DNA of 64,000 nucleotides from Streptomyces sp. NA02950 (GTDB lineage Bacteria > Actinomycetota > Actinomycetes > Streptomycetales > Streptomycetaceae): assembly GCF_013364155.1 (NCBI RefSeq), contig NZ_CP054917.1, positions 87,950 to 151,949 on the forward strand, written 5' to 3'. Shown piece after piece: positions 43,257-50,850 of the stretch. The notes below the pieces were generated by a model that made no database searches, was not told the DNA's origin, and worked only from the letters and a program-made list of their open reading frames with translations. The number at the start of each line of letters is the position of its first letter. Position 1 is the stretch's first letter. Both the position numbers and the translations under genes were made by a program.

Positions 43257-43654
43257 CGCGTGGTCACCGCCCCGGTCTTGCCGTACGCGGCGACCTCGGC
43301 GAGGTTCGTCAGGACGTCGCAGTCCACGTCGGACAGCTCCCCGGGGCCCCCGTTGAGGGTCTCCCGGATCTCGTCGACGCTGCGGACCTGCACCGGCTTC
43401 GGCTCGATGACGTGGTCGGAGTTGGTCCACGTCATGGCGTGCACGGTCACCTCGCCGGTGCTCCGGCGGCGAACCTGCACCGCCCACGCGGCGTTGCGGC
43501 CCAGGGCCGCGGTCGCCTCGGCGCCCCGCAGGACCTTCAGCACCTCGAACGTGCCGGTCGGGTTGTAGTACGTGACGCCCTCGGTCCGGGGGCCGATCTC
43601 CTTCTGCACACGCTCGTCCGCGTCGGCGGACTGCACCATGGTCGCGACCATCAT
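43253..43654 (-). CDS. unknown beta-rich protein
   Basis: A 133-residue protein starting at ATG 43654 (a second ATG follows). The core TFEVLKVLRGAEATAALGRN and VQVRRRSTGEVTVHAMTW suggests a small alpha/beta fold. ATGA junctions on both sides place it firmly in the operon. Not recognised. Confidence 0.7.
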   Translation of the reverse strand: MMVATMVQSADADERVQKEIGPRTEGVTYYNPTGTFEVLKVLRGAEATAALGRNAAWAVQVRRRSTGEVTVHAMTWTNSDHVIEPKPVQVRSVDEIRETLNGGPGELSDVDCDVLTNLAEVAAYGKTGAVTTR

Positions 43655-44118
43655 GCCGACACCACCTCGGCCTGCTCGATCCGGACGTCGGGCGAGGTGA
43701 AGACCAGGATGTCGATCAGCGCCATGCCGTTGGCGTCGGGGCGCCGGACCTTGCCGCTCAGCTCGACCTGCACGCCCTCGGTGCAGACGGACCACAGGTC
43801 GAGGTAGTGCTCGGTGTCGACGACGCACTGGGCCGATTCGCCGGTCGTGCCGGTCACGGTCACGATCGCGCGCCGGTCCTCGCCGTCGCCCAGGACCTGC
43901 ACCGCCGTGACGGTGCCAGACGCGGACACCAGGGTGCCCGTCGGGACCATGTCCAGGTGCCGCGTGTCCGGGCCGAGGTCACCGAGGTACTCGACGACCA
44001 GGCGGCCGGGCCGGCGGCGAACCGGAAGGGCGGGATGGGTCGGAACGGGCTGCTCGGAGGTGGACTCGATTCCGCGCACCGCCTTGGTGTCCGCGGTCGT
44101 GCTTGTGCGATCCTTCAT
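43651..44118 (-). CDS. OB-fold-like protein, first gene of the transfer operon
   Basis: A 155-residue protein starting at ATG 44118. Residues about 60-145 (ASGTVTAVQVLGDGEDRRAI; GVQVELSGKVRRPDANGMAL) read like a five-strand OB fold, so single-strand DNA or oligonucleotide binding is possible. The operon is preceded by three GGTGGTAGGACACC repeats. It would be the first protein made from that promoter. Confidence 0.65.
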   Translation of the reverse strand: MKDRTSTTADTKAVRGIESTSEQPVPTHPALPVRRRPGRLVVEYLGDLGPDTRHLDMVPTGTLVSASGTVTAVQVLGDGEDRRAIVTVTGTTGESAQCVVDTEHYLDLWSVCTEGVQVELSGKVRRPDANGMALIDILVFTSPDVRIEQAEVVSA

Positions 44119-44166
44119 GGGGATCGGCCTCCCTGAGAGTGCAGGTGGGCGGTTCCTTTCTCGGCC

Positions 44167-44251
44167 GGTGGTAGGACACCTTCCGAGGCGGGCCCCGGTC
44201 GGGTGGTAGGACACCCAACCGGGGTTCTTGCATGTCAGGCGGTAGGACGCC
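44167..44251. repeat. three GGTGGTAGGACACC operator-like repeats
   Basis: Copies at 44167-44180, 44202-44215 and 44238-44251 (last one GGCGGTAGGACGCC), spaced 35 and 36 bp. Each has GGTG...CACC (GGCG...CGCC) symmetry. They lie just upstream of the transfer operon start and are probable repressor or activator sites. Confidence 0.82.
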
Positions 44252-44269
44252 TGGAGTGTGGCCGGGAAG

Positions 44270-44291
44270 TTTGACCCCGTCACGGGTACAA
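44270..44291. promoter_or_regulatory. TTGACCCC / GGGTACAA palindrome, copy 1
   Basis: TTTGACCCC then GTCAC then GGGTACAA. Related sites at 44595 and 44695. It lies between the transfer operon and the small HTH gene. Confidence 0.62.
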
Positions 44292-44339
44292 ACTTACGCT
44301 CCACTCGGGGCCCGGTCAATACGGTTCCGGAAGCTGGCG

Positions 44340-44585
44340 TTACGAAGAGGAGGGCCGACGGCCACGCCCGGGCCGATTCGCGATCCAGGCGTCGATCGTC
44401 GACTGCAACCATGCCGGCGAACGGTTGAACTGCTCGTCGGGAAGCGGGAGATCCTGCGGTCGCACGGTGAGCCCATCCGCGATCCGCTTGCGGGTGCGCT
44501 TCAGATACATCCGTACCGTCTCGCTCGTCACGCCGATCTTGGCGGCCACCGCTTCGGTGTCGAGCAACGGATTCCCATCCGACAC
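44340..44585 (-). CDS. small HTH regulator between tra and rep
   Basis: An 81-residue protein starting at GTG 44585 with AGGAG 5 nt upstream. The HTH is at about 6-30 (LLDTEAVAAKIGVTSETVRM), then YLKRTRKRIADG, like MerR/excisionase-type proteins. It is placed between the transfer operon and the replication gene and flanked by three palindromes, one of which overlaps its own ribosome site. It is the best candidate for the plasmid copy or transfer regulator. Confidence 0.78.
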   Translation of the reverse strand: MSDGNPLLDTEAVAAKIGVTSETVRMYLKRTRKRIADGLTVRPQDLPLPDEQFNRSPAWLQSTIDAWIANRPGRGRRPSSS

Positions 44586-44594
44586 GTCCACTCC

Positions 44595-44616
44595 TTGTCC
44601 CCTTGGTGGGGTCAAA
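44595..44616. promoter_or_regulatory. TTGTCCCC / GGGGTCAA palindrome, copy 2
   Basis: TTGTCCCC, six bases, GGGGTCAA, immediately upstream of the HTH gene's ribosome site. Binding here would block the start of that gene directly. Confidence 0.62.
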
Positions 44617-44694
44617 GGTATCGAACGCGTCGACTCGAGCACCGCAGCAGGCATCGCCACAACCAGCACCTCCCCTCAGTGCGACCAGAGAAAA

Positions 44695-44715
44695 TGTACC
44701 CTTGACGGGGACAAT
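44695..44715. promoter_or_regulatory. TGTACCC / GGGGACAA palindrome, copy 3
   Basis: TGTACCC, TTGAC, GGGGACAAT, about 100 bp from copy 2 and close to the rep leader region. The TTGACG inside could be a -35 for rightward transcription. Confidence 0.6.
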
Positions 44716-44824
44716 ATTAGGGCGTTTCATGTGGCTGTCTAGCCCCTCCGAGGTGGTTGGTGTCTGACAAGGACTGACCGTCTCGGCGCTGTCAGCGACT
44801 GCACCGACGAAAGTGAGGAGGCCG

Positions 44825-44914
44825 ATGCTGGCCCCCCGATCCGCGCACTCCCCGGCGCTCGAGGACGTGTCCACGACGCCGGCACGCCCTGCGGTTCCCG
44901 AGGGAGCCCAGTGA
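44825..44914 (+). CDS. 29-residue leader peptide upstream of rep
   Basis: A short reading frame (MLAPRSAHSPALEDVSTTPA...) with an excellent ribosome site (AGGAGG, 5 nt). It ends at TGA 44912-44914, which overlaps the GTG start of the replication gene (GTGA). Translational coupling through a leader peptide is a known way to set Rep levels in plasmids. The 325-nt gap between the HTH gene and rep otherwise holds only palindromes 2 and 3. Confidence 0.65.
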   Translation: MLAPRSAHSPALEDVSTTPARPAVPEGAQ

Positions 44915-46029
44915 GCGGCGCGGCTTTGGTGTGGGCGATGCGTCACAAGAAGTGGTGCGAATCCACTGGTGAGTTGGCCGTGCTGATGGCCATCGCCGAT
45001 CACATGAACAAGGACCTGAAGAACTCGCATGCGAGCCAGGCGACGCTCGCTGAGGAGACGTTCATGTCGGCGCGCTCCGTGGGCACGCACATGCGGAATC
45101 TCGCCAAGCGTGGCGTGATCGTGCCAGGTGATCCCGAAGCCGTCGAGCACATTCGCCCGGATCGCCGTCCCCCGGTGTGGGATTTCCCTGCTGACCTGCC
45201 CAAAGAGCCCCCGGCGACTGGCAATGAATTCCACCCGGGCGGGAGACCTGCGGAGGCTGACCAGAAGGGACGGGTGGCAAGAGGTTCCACCCGAGGTTCC
45301 ACCCGCGAGCGGGGCACGGGTGGAAAATCGGCGCAGCCACGGGTGGAAACAGTTGCCGACGAACCTGGAAGTACTGAACCTGGGGAAAGCGTCGTCGGTG
45401 ACGGCCGTAGGCCACCCACCGGTAGTAGAGGGCCTGCCGGGCGCGGCGAGGCCGCGTCGAGAAGCGAGGCACCGACGAGGAAGCTTGCAGTGGCCGACCT
45501 CCGCCAGGTGGTAGAGGGAATCCCCGCTCCACTGACCGCTCAGCTGCAGAGCGAGTTCCCTCGAGGTCTGCCGTCCTCGGTGAATGAGGCCGTAGCCAAG
45601 GCGGTCGTCGACGAGCAACGGACCGTCGACCAGGTCGTCGAGCGAGTAGAGCGGCGCTGGCTGCTCTGGTCGTACGAGAACGACGCCGTCGCCGAGTCCG
45701 GTCGCGGGCTCGACCGGCCCCTTGGTGTCCTGTTGGCGCTGCTCGGCGCCTCGGCCTGCTGGGGCAACAACGCGCGGTGCGAGGACGGCATCGACATCGA
45801 CACCGGCACCGAGTGCCCACGGTGCGCCGAGGTCCGGGAGGACAAGGCCGCCGAGCGGGCTGCCCAGGAGATCCCCGTAGTTGGCGGCGGATACAGCGTC
45901 CCCTTCCAGGCGCCGAGAGACGCCGAGCCCAGCCCGTACGTGCACTGCCGTGGCTCCGGCTGCGGCGTGAAGATGTGGCCCAGCGAAGACGGCCTGTGCC
46001 GCGAATGCCGCGAATACGCGAGTGTGTGA
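44911..46029 (+). CDS. replication initiator-like protein
   Basis: A 372-residue protein starting at GTG 44911. The N-terminal 90 residues form a winged-helix domain (SQATLAEETFMSARSVGTHM) of the type in plasmid Rep and phage O-like proteins. A low-complexity linker spans about 100-190 and is where the iterons lie. The C-terminus has two zinc ribbons: CWGNNARCEDG...CPRC and CRGSGCG...CREC. Initiator with origin iterons inside its own gene is the layout of lambda O. Assignment as Rep is strong inference, not proof. Confidence 0.72.
   Translation: MSGAALVWAMRHKKWCESTGELAVLMAIADHMNKDLKNSHASQATLAEETFMSARSVGTHMRNLAKRGVIVPGDPEAVEHIRPDRRPPVWDFPADLPKEPPATGNEFHPGGRPAEADQKGRVARGSTRGSTRERGTGGKSAQPRVETVADEPGSTEPGESVVGDGRRPPTGSRGPAGRGEAASRSEAPTRKLAVADLRQVVEGIPAPLTAQLQSEFPRGLPSSVNEAVAKAVVDEQRTVDQVVERVERRWLLWSYENDAVAESGRGLDRPLGVLLALLGASACWGNNARCEDGIDIDTGTECPRCAEVREDKAAERAAQEIPVVGGGYSVPFQAPRDAEPSPYVHCRGSGCGVKMWPSEDGLCRECREYASV
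45229..45348. repeat. five TTCCACCCG iterons inside the rep gene, probable origin
   Basis: TTCCACCCG at 45229-45237, 45285-45293 and 45297-45305, and the inverted form CGGGTGGAA at 45317-45325 and 45340-45348. A near match (CGGGTGGCA) lies at 45271. They fall in the linker part of the replication initiator gene. Confidence 0.78.
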
Positions 46030-46269
46030 CAGCTGGCGGATCAGGGCGCTTCGCCGCCAACTCGGGCCTGATGACTGGAACATGAAGCGGGAGCCTCCCT
46101 TCCGAGAGTGGTGATCAACACCGTGTGCCTGCGTCGTGACACGCGGGAAGGTGGACAGGGGCGGGCAGCGGAAGTGACCACCCCATGTCCCCCCGGCGCG
46201 GCCGGGACCGGCGTGCCAGACTCGGCAGGAAGGGGACGCGGCGTCGGCCGCGGCGAAGGAGGGCACGGG

Positions 46270-47505
46270 ATGTACGAGGATCGGCCGGCCTGGGCACAGC
46301 GGATGGAGGCCGAGCGGAAGGCCCGCGGCTGGTCGCCGCTGGACGCGGCCCGCGCGATGATCGCGCATTCGGCCGATCCGATGCCCGACGACAAGACCGT
46401 GGCTCGCCAGTGGCGCCGGTGGGAGGCGGGCGAAGTCGAGCCCCGTGACCGCAAGGAACTGATCGCGAAGGTGTTCGGGACGACGACGCACGCGTTCTTC
46501 CCTGTGCCGTCGAAGCGGGACGGCCGTGCCGAGGTCCTGGCCGTGTCCGGGATGGACACCGTGGACATCGTCTCGAGGCTGCGGTCCAGCGACCTGGACC
46601 AGGCCACCATGGACGCGCTGGCCATCACCGTGGACCGGTTGTGCTCGGAGTACGCCTACATGCCCGGTGACCAGCTGCTTGCCGAAGGTCGGGCGTGGCT
46701 GACGCGGGTCGTCGGCATGCGTTCGCAGCGCCTGACGCTCACCCAGCACCGGGAGGTCCTGGTCCTGGCCGGCATGCTGACCCTGCTCGTCGGTTGTGTG
46801 GAGTACGACTCGGGCGGGCGCCAGGGTCGCCTGGCTGCCGAGGGGACGCGGCAGGCCGCGCTCGCCCTGGGCCGCGAGGCCGGGCACGCGCCGATCGTTG
46901 GCTGGGGCCACGAGATGCAGGCGTGGTTCGCCCTGACGCGGGGCGACATGAAGGGTGTCATCGCCGCTTCGGACGAGGGCATCGCCGCAGCGCCGAGTGA
47001 TAGCGTCGCCGTCCAGCTCTGGGCCCAGAAGGCCAAGGCGTGGGCTCGTCTCGGTGACCGTCGTCAGGTCGAGGTGGCCCTCGACTCCGGCCGGCGCCTG
47101 CTCGAGGGCATGGCGTACCCGACCAACCCGGAGAACCACTTCACGGTCGACCCGGCCAAGTGGGACTTCTACGCGATGGACTGCTACCGCAAGCTCGGCG
47201 AGGACGCCCTCGCCGAGAACCTGGCCCGCGAGGTCCTGCGCGTCGGGGTCGACTACGACGGCACCGACCGCTCCCCCATGCGCAATGCCGAAGCCCGGGT
47301 CACCCTCGGCGTCGTCGCCGCCCGCCAGGGCGCCGTCGACGAGGCCGTCTCGTACGGGATGAAGGCCCTCGGTGGCGAGCGGAAGTCCTTGCCTTCCCTG
47401 GCCATGGTCGCGGACGACCTCGGTGGAGTCCTCGCCCGCGACCATCGGGAGCAGCCCGAGGCCCGCGAGTTCCTCGACCATCTGCAGGTGCTCCGCAGCG
47501 CCTGA
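46270..47505 (+). CDS. HTH regulator with TPR-like C-terminal domain
   Basis: A 411-residue protein starting at ATG 46270 (AAGGAGG 8 nt upstream). The N-terminal HTH region holds ERKARGWSPLDAARAMIAHS and KTVARQWRRWEAGEVEPRD. The rest is helical repeats (AALALGREAGHAPIVGWGHE; KLGEDALAENLAREVLRVGV). This layout is common in Streptomyces XRE-type regulators that may sense peptides or small molecules. It stands alone with a rho-independent terminator after it. The 240 nt before the start contain nothing else I can name. Confidence 0.82.
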   Translation: MYEDRPAWAQRMEAERKARGWSPLDAARAMIAHSADPMPDDKTVARQWRRWEAGEVEPRDRKELIAKVFGTTTHAFFPVPSKRDGRAEVLAVSGMDTVDIVSRLRSSDLDQATMDALAITVDRLCSEYAYMPGDQLLAEGRAWLTRVVGMRSQRLTLTQHREVLVLAGMLTLLVGCVEYDSGGRQGRLAAEGTRQAALALGREAGHAPIVGWGHEMQAWFALTRGDMKGVIAASDEGIAAAPSDSVAVQLWAQKAKAWARLGDRRQVEVALDSGRRLLEGMAYPTNPENHFTVDPAKWDFYAMDCYRKLGEDALAENLAREVLRVGVDYDGTDRSPMRNAEARVTLGVVAARQGAVDEAVSYGMKALGGERKSLPSLAMVADDLGGVLARDHREQPEAREFLDHLQVLRSA

Positions 47506-47527
47506 GTCCTCAACCGTCCCCGCGTAC

Positions 47528-47548
47528 GGGCCGCCCGCAGGGCGGCCC
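47528..47548 (+). terminator. rho-independent terminator
   Basis: Arms GGGCCGCCC and GGGCGGCCC with loop GCA, followed by GTTTCAT. It ends the HTH-TPR gene. Confidence 0.75.
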
Positions 47549-47614
47549 GTTTCATGTGCCGGCGTACGGCTAGTCGGGCCTACTGACGCCACGTCAAAAT
47601 CGCGTGGCCCCTTC

Positions 47615-47680
47615 GAAGCTGAATTCATGCTGGTCCCCGTGCAGGTGGAGCAGGGTTTATGGAGTGCTTAATTCAGCTTC
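47615..47680. repeat. spaced 11-bp inverted repeat GAAGCTGAATT
   Basis: GAAGCTGAATT at 47615-47625 and its complement AATTCAGCTTC at 47670-47680, with 44 bp between. AT-rich for this genome and upstream of the HTH-Nudix-like gene. Possible operator pair. Confidence 0.6.
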
Positions 47681-47712
47681 TGTAATCGGGGAGTTCGGGG
47701 AGAGCGGGTGCT

Positions 47713-47745
47713 GTACCGGTGGTGTACCGGCGGCGTACCGGTGGG
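47713..47745. repeat. three tandem 11-bp GTACCGG repeats
   Basis: GTACCGGTGGT, GTACCGGCGGC and GTACCGGTGGG directly follow one another, one per helical turn. They end 46 bp before the ATG of the HTH-Nudix-like gene, so they are likely same-face operator sites. Confidence 0.75.
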
Positions 47746-47791
47746 CCGCGTAAGCTGCAATTACCGGGCTGATTTGGGAGTTGAGTTCGCG

Positions 47792-49300
47792 ATGGGGACG
47801 ACCGTGCGTCGGTGGACCGGCCACGAGGCGACTGTGCTGCGCGACGTGCTGCGGTTGTCCATTCGCCGTTACGCCGACCGCCTTGGAGTCAGCCCCAGCA
47901 TGGTGATGGAGTGGAAGAACCGCGGTACGAGCCTGGTCCCGGTACCGGAGACGCAGCAGATCCTGGACACAGCTCTGGCTCAGTGTGAGCCGCACGAGCG
48001 GGAGGCGTTCTTCGCCGCGCTCGAGGCGGCGCCGGGGGCCGCGCCTGGTTCCGCCGCGGGTGCCCTGCCGGCGGGGATGGCTCGGCTGGAGCCTGCAGTG
48101 GAGGTTGTGGAGAGTCAGCAGCGGTGGCGTGAGGTGCGGCAGTACCTGAATGGGAATCGCGAGACGCTGTCACGGGCGGCGGCCGAGTTGTACGACCCTG
48201 CTCTGCGTATCAGTGGGACGCCGATGTTGATGGCGCCGGCCTGGAAGGCGGCCGAGCCTGTTCCGCTGGATCAGGTGGAGTTGGTGTGGACGGACGACGT
48301 GCCGGAGGTCCTGGTGACCGGCAGCGAGCCGGAGGCCGTGGCGACGCATCCGTTGCGGGCTCCGGGGGTGCGGTTCGATCGGTACACGCTGGCGATCCGG
48401 TACATCTCGGCACCGACGCTGTTCGAGAACCGGCCCAGCTACCGGCTGACGGACGTGAACTGGACGCCGGGGGCGGGCCGGTTGACGTTCGGGTTGGCCT
48501 CGTACTTCGACAAGGTCGACTTGTGCGAGGCGGTCGGGCACGAGTTCGCTGCGGCCTACATGGAGCACCAGGAGCAGGGCGGTGGTGACCGCCTTGCGTG
48601 GGGTGGGCTGCCGTTGCGCCGTCTGGTGGATGACCCGTTCGACCCAGGGTTGCGTGCTGTGACGCCGGCGATCACGACTCTGTTGATCCGGCGGCGGCGT
48701 GATGGGTCGGCGACGTTCTTGTTGCACTGGCGGGATCCGGCGAAGGTAGTGACCGCAGGTGGGTTGTACGACGCGGTGCCGGCGGGAGAGTTCCAGCCGG
48801 GCAGTGTGATGTCCGCGCAGTCTCCTCAGGATTTCGACCTGTGGCGGAACATCGTGCGGGAGCTGAACGAGGAGTTGTTGGGGGCGCCCGAGTTCGATGG
48901 ATCCGGCGGCCCCCTGCAGTACGAGCGGTGGCCGTTGTGGCGGACGCTCGAGCGGGCTCGCGTTGAGGGGCGTGTTCGGGCCTTCGCCTTCGGGGTGGGG
49001 GTGGATCCGCTGACACTGGCGGTCGCCATCCCGAGCGCCCTGGTCATCGACGATGAGCTGTTCGACCAGCTCTTCGGGGACATCGCTGCGGAGAACGCCG
49101 AGGGCGTCACGGTGACTCACTGGAATGGCCAGGACGTGCGGGGCGGCATCCCCTTCACTCATCAAAATGTCACACAATTCATCAACAACGAACCGATGGC
49201 CCCTCCCGGAGCGGCGTGTTTGGCCCTAGCGTGGGAGCACCGGGACCTTTTGCTGTCCCGTAGGACCGATCCGTCCCGTCGTCCGAGGAGCCGACCCTGA
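47792..49300 (+). CDS. HTH protein with degenerate Nudix-like domain
   Basis: A 502-residue protein starting at ATG 47792 (GGAG upstream). An HTH near 10-45 (LRLSIRRYADRLGVSPSMVM) is followed by a large domain shared with the next gene. Near residue 365 the line FDLWRNIVRELNEELLG resembles a Nudix box (REUxEE), but the Glu 8 positions before RE is Phe, so hydrolase activity is doubtful. Other shared landmarks are FENR.SYRL, FLLHWRDPAKV and the C-terminal AWEHRDLL. It could be a regulator sensing a nucleotide ligand. Confidence 0.72.
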   Translation: MGTTVRRWTGHEATVLRDVLRLSIRRYADRLGVSPSMVMEWKNRGTSLVPVPETQQILDTALAQCEPHEREAFFAALEAAPGAAPGSAAGALPAGMARLEPAVEVVESQQRWREVRQYLNGNRETLSRAAAELYDPALRISGTPMLMAPAWKAAEPVPLDQVELVWTDDVPEVLVTGSEPEAVATHPLRAPGVRFDRYTLAIRYISAPTLFENRPSYRLTDVNWTPGAGRLTFGLASYFDKVDLCEAVGHEFAAAYMEHQEQGGGDRLAWGGLPLRRLVDDPFDPGLRAVTPAITTLLIRRRRDGSATFLLHWRDPAKVVTAGGLYDAVPAGEFQPGSVMSAQSPQDFDLWRNIVRELNEELLGAPEFDGSGGPLQYERWPLWRTLERARVEGRVRAFAFGVGVDPLTLAVAIPSALVIDDELFDQLFGDIAAENAEGVTVTHWNGQDVRGGIPFTHQNVTQFINNEPMAPPGAACLALAWEHRDLLLSRRTDPSRRPRSRP

Positions 49301-49305
49301 CCAGC

Positions 49306-50478
49306 GTGGTGTCACCTTCCGAGAGCCAGCAGCAGTGGCGCAGCGTCCGCGAGTACCTCAACGAGAACCGGTTCGCCTTGACGCAGCGTGCCGTGCGCGC
49401 CTTCCCGGACGACTTGCGGGTGGCCGGTACTCCCCTGCTGGCGCGGCCGGCCTGGCTTCCGGCGGCTCCGGTCCCGCTGGCGGATGTGCGGCTGGACTGG
49501 CGGGGCGACGGCGCGCTGGCACCGATCACCGGTGGCGAGCCGGAGCTCGGCCACATCCTGCCCCGGCAGGACGGCGGGGCGCCGGTGCACTCGTACGCCG
49601 CGGCCGTCGAGGCGCTCGCCCGGCCCAGGTTGTTCGAGAACAGGTCGTGCTACCGGCTGCTTGCCGCCGATGCCGCCGGCGAGGCCCCTGTCTTGGGGTT
49701 CGGCCGCGGTCAGTACTTCGACGTGATCAACATCTGTGAGGCGTCGGCCCACGAGTACGCTGCGGCTGCGCTCGCCGCCCCGGGTGACAGTTCGCCTCCG
49801 GCGTCTCAGATGCCGTTCCGTGCGGCTGTCGGCGATCCCACGGACCTCGCCCGGCGCCCCGTGATGGCCGCGATCAGCACGCTCGCCATTCGACACGACC
49901 GCAAGACCGGCGAGGCCGAGTTCATCCTGCACTGGCGCGACCCGGCGAAGGTGGCGACCGGGGGGAACCTTCACCAGGTGATGCCGGTGGGGATGTTCCA
50001 GCCGTCCCACGATGCGCCATGGAATGAGACGAACGACTTCGGGCTGTGGCAATCGATCGTGAGGGAGCTGAGCGAGGAACTCCTCGGCAGTAGCGAGGAG
50101 TACGGCAGCGACAAGGCGCCGATCGACTATGCGGCCTGGCCGTTCAACGCTGCTCTGCAGGAAGCCCGCGACGCCGGTAGGCTGCACGTTTGCTGGCTGG
50201 GGCTCGGCATCGACCCCCTCACCTACGTCTGCGACATGCTCACCGTCGCGGTGTTCGACGCGGACCTCTTCGACACCGCCTTCCCCCGACTCACTGCGAC
50301 CAACGACGAAGGTCACCTGGTCACCGTCGAGGACAGCACCGGCCGTTCCGTCGGCATCCCCTTCCGCGCCGATCACGTGGAGAGGCTGACCACCCAGGAG
50401 CAGATGCAGCCGGCCGGAGCCGCGCTTCTTCGCCTGGCCTGGGAGCACCGGTCCGCACTGCTCGCCTCTCCAGAGTGA
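49306..50478 (+). CDS. tandem paralogue of the Nudix-like domain, no HTH
   Basis: A 390-residue protein matching the C-terminal part of the preceding gene, but without its HTH. Shared lines are LFENRSCYRL, EFILHWRDPAKV, LWQSIVRELSEELLG and LAWEHRSALL. The first GTG in frame is 49306; GAGGAG lies well upstream and would better suit a CTG at 49297, so the start is uncertain by three codons. The two are probably an operon from a duplication. A long hairpin follows. Confidence 0.72.
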   Translation: MVSPSESQQQWRSVREYLNENRFALTQRAVRAFPDDLRVAGTPLLARPAWLPAAPVPLADVRLDWRGDGALAPITGGEPELGHILPRQDGGAPVHSYAAAVEALARPRLFENRSCYRLLAADAAGEAPVLGFGRGQYFDVINICEASAHEYAAAALAAPGDSSPPASQMPFRAAVGDPTDLARRPVMAAISTLAIRHDRKTGEAEFILHWRDPAKVATGGNLHQVMPVGMFQPSHDAPWNETNDFGLWQSIVRELSEELLGSSEEYGSDKAPIDYAAWPFNAALQEARDAGRLHVCWLGLGIDPLTYVCDMLTVAVFDADLFDTAFPRLTATNDEGHLVTVEDSTGRSVGIPFRADHVERLTTQEQMQPAGAALLRLAWEHRSALLASPE

Positions 50479-50521
50479 GGTCCGTCTGCCGCGTGGAGTG
50501 ATTGCGCCGCATGCACCAGGT

Positions 50522-50572
50522 ATGACGGAGGCCCGCGGCCCTGCGGCTGAGCAGGGGGCGGGCCTCCGTCAT
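50522..50572. terminator. bidirectional two-tier terminator
   Basis: Perfect 15-bp outer arms (ATGACGGAGGCCCGC and complement) with an inner CCCTGC/GCAGGG stem, between convergent genes. Confidence 0.8.
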
Positions 50573-50580
50573 GCGGCGGG

Positions 50581-50850
50581 TCAGGTGAACGTGACGGTCA
50601 TGGCGCAGCTGGTGATGGTCTTGCCGGCTTCTTCGTGGGCTGTCTTGTGCGCCGTGTCGTCGACGGTGTCGCAGACGAGGCGGCCGTCGGAGGTGTGGGT
50701 CCAGCCGCATGAGGGGTCGCCCCACTTTTCGGTGACGATGTCGATGACGGCCTGCTCGGTGGGTCCGTGAGGGGTGTAGCCCTCGCTGGTCTCGCTGGTG
50801 CCGCACAGATCACAGACGGCGATGAAGCAGGCGACCGGGCGTGTAGCCAT
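50581..50850 (-). CDS. small Cys-rich protein
   Basis: An 89-residue protein. CDLCGTSETSEGYTPHG near the start and two later Cys residues suggest a metal-binding ribbon. It overlaps the 235-residue gene stop by one base (TGATG). Last gene of a leftward group that seems to start at about 52335. Confidence 0.72.
   Translation of the reverse strand: MATRPVACFIAVCDLCGTSETSEGYTPHGPTEQAVIDIVTEKWGDPSCGWTHTSDGRLVCDTVDDTAHKTAHEEAGKTITSCAMTVTFT

Noticed and set aside
43651..47628. 1325-codon minus-strand frame spanning tra, rep and the HTH-TPR gene
   Set aside because: Only the last 155 codons (from ATG 44118) are credible. The rest is antisense to the rep and regulator genes and crosses the operator-rich control region.
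47792..50478. Calling the tandem proteins active Nudix hydrolases
   Set aside because: The Glu that should lie 8 positions before RE in the Nudix box is replaced by Phe in both proteins.
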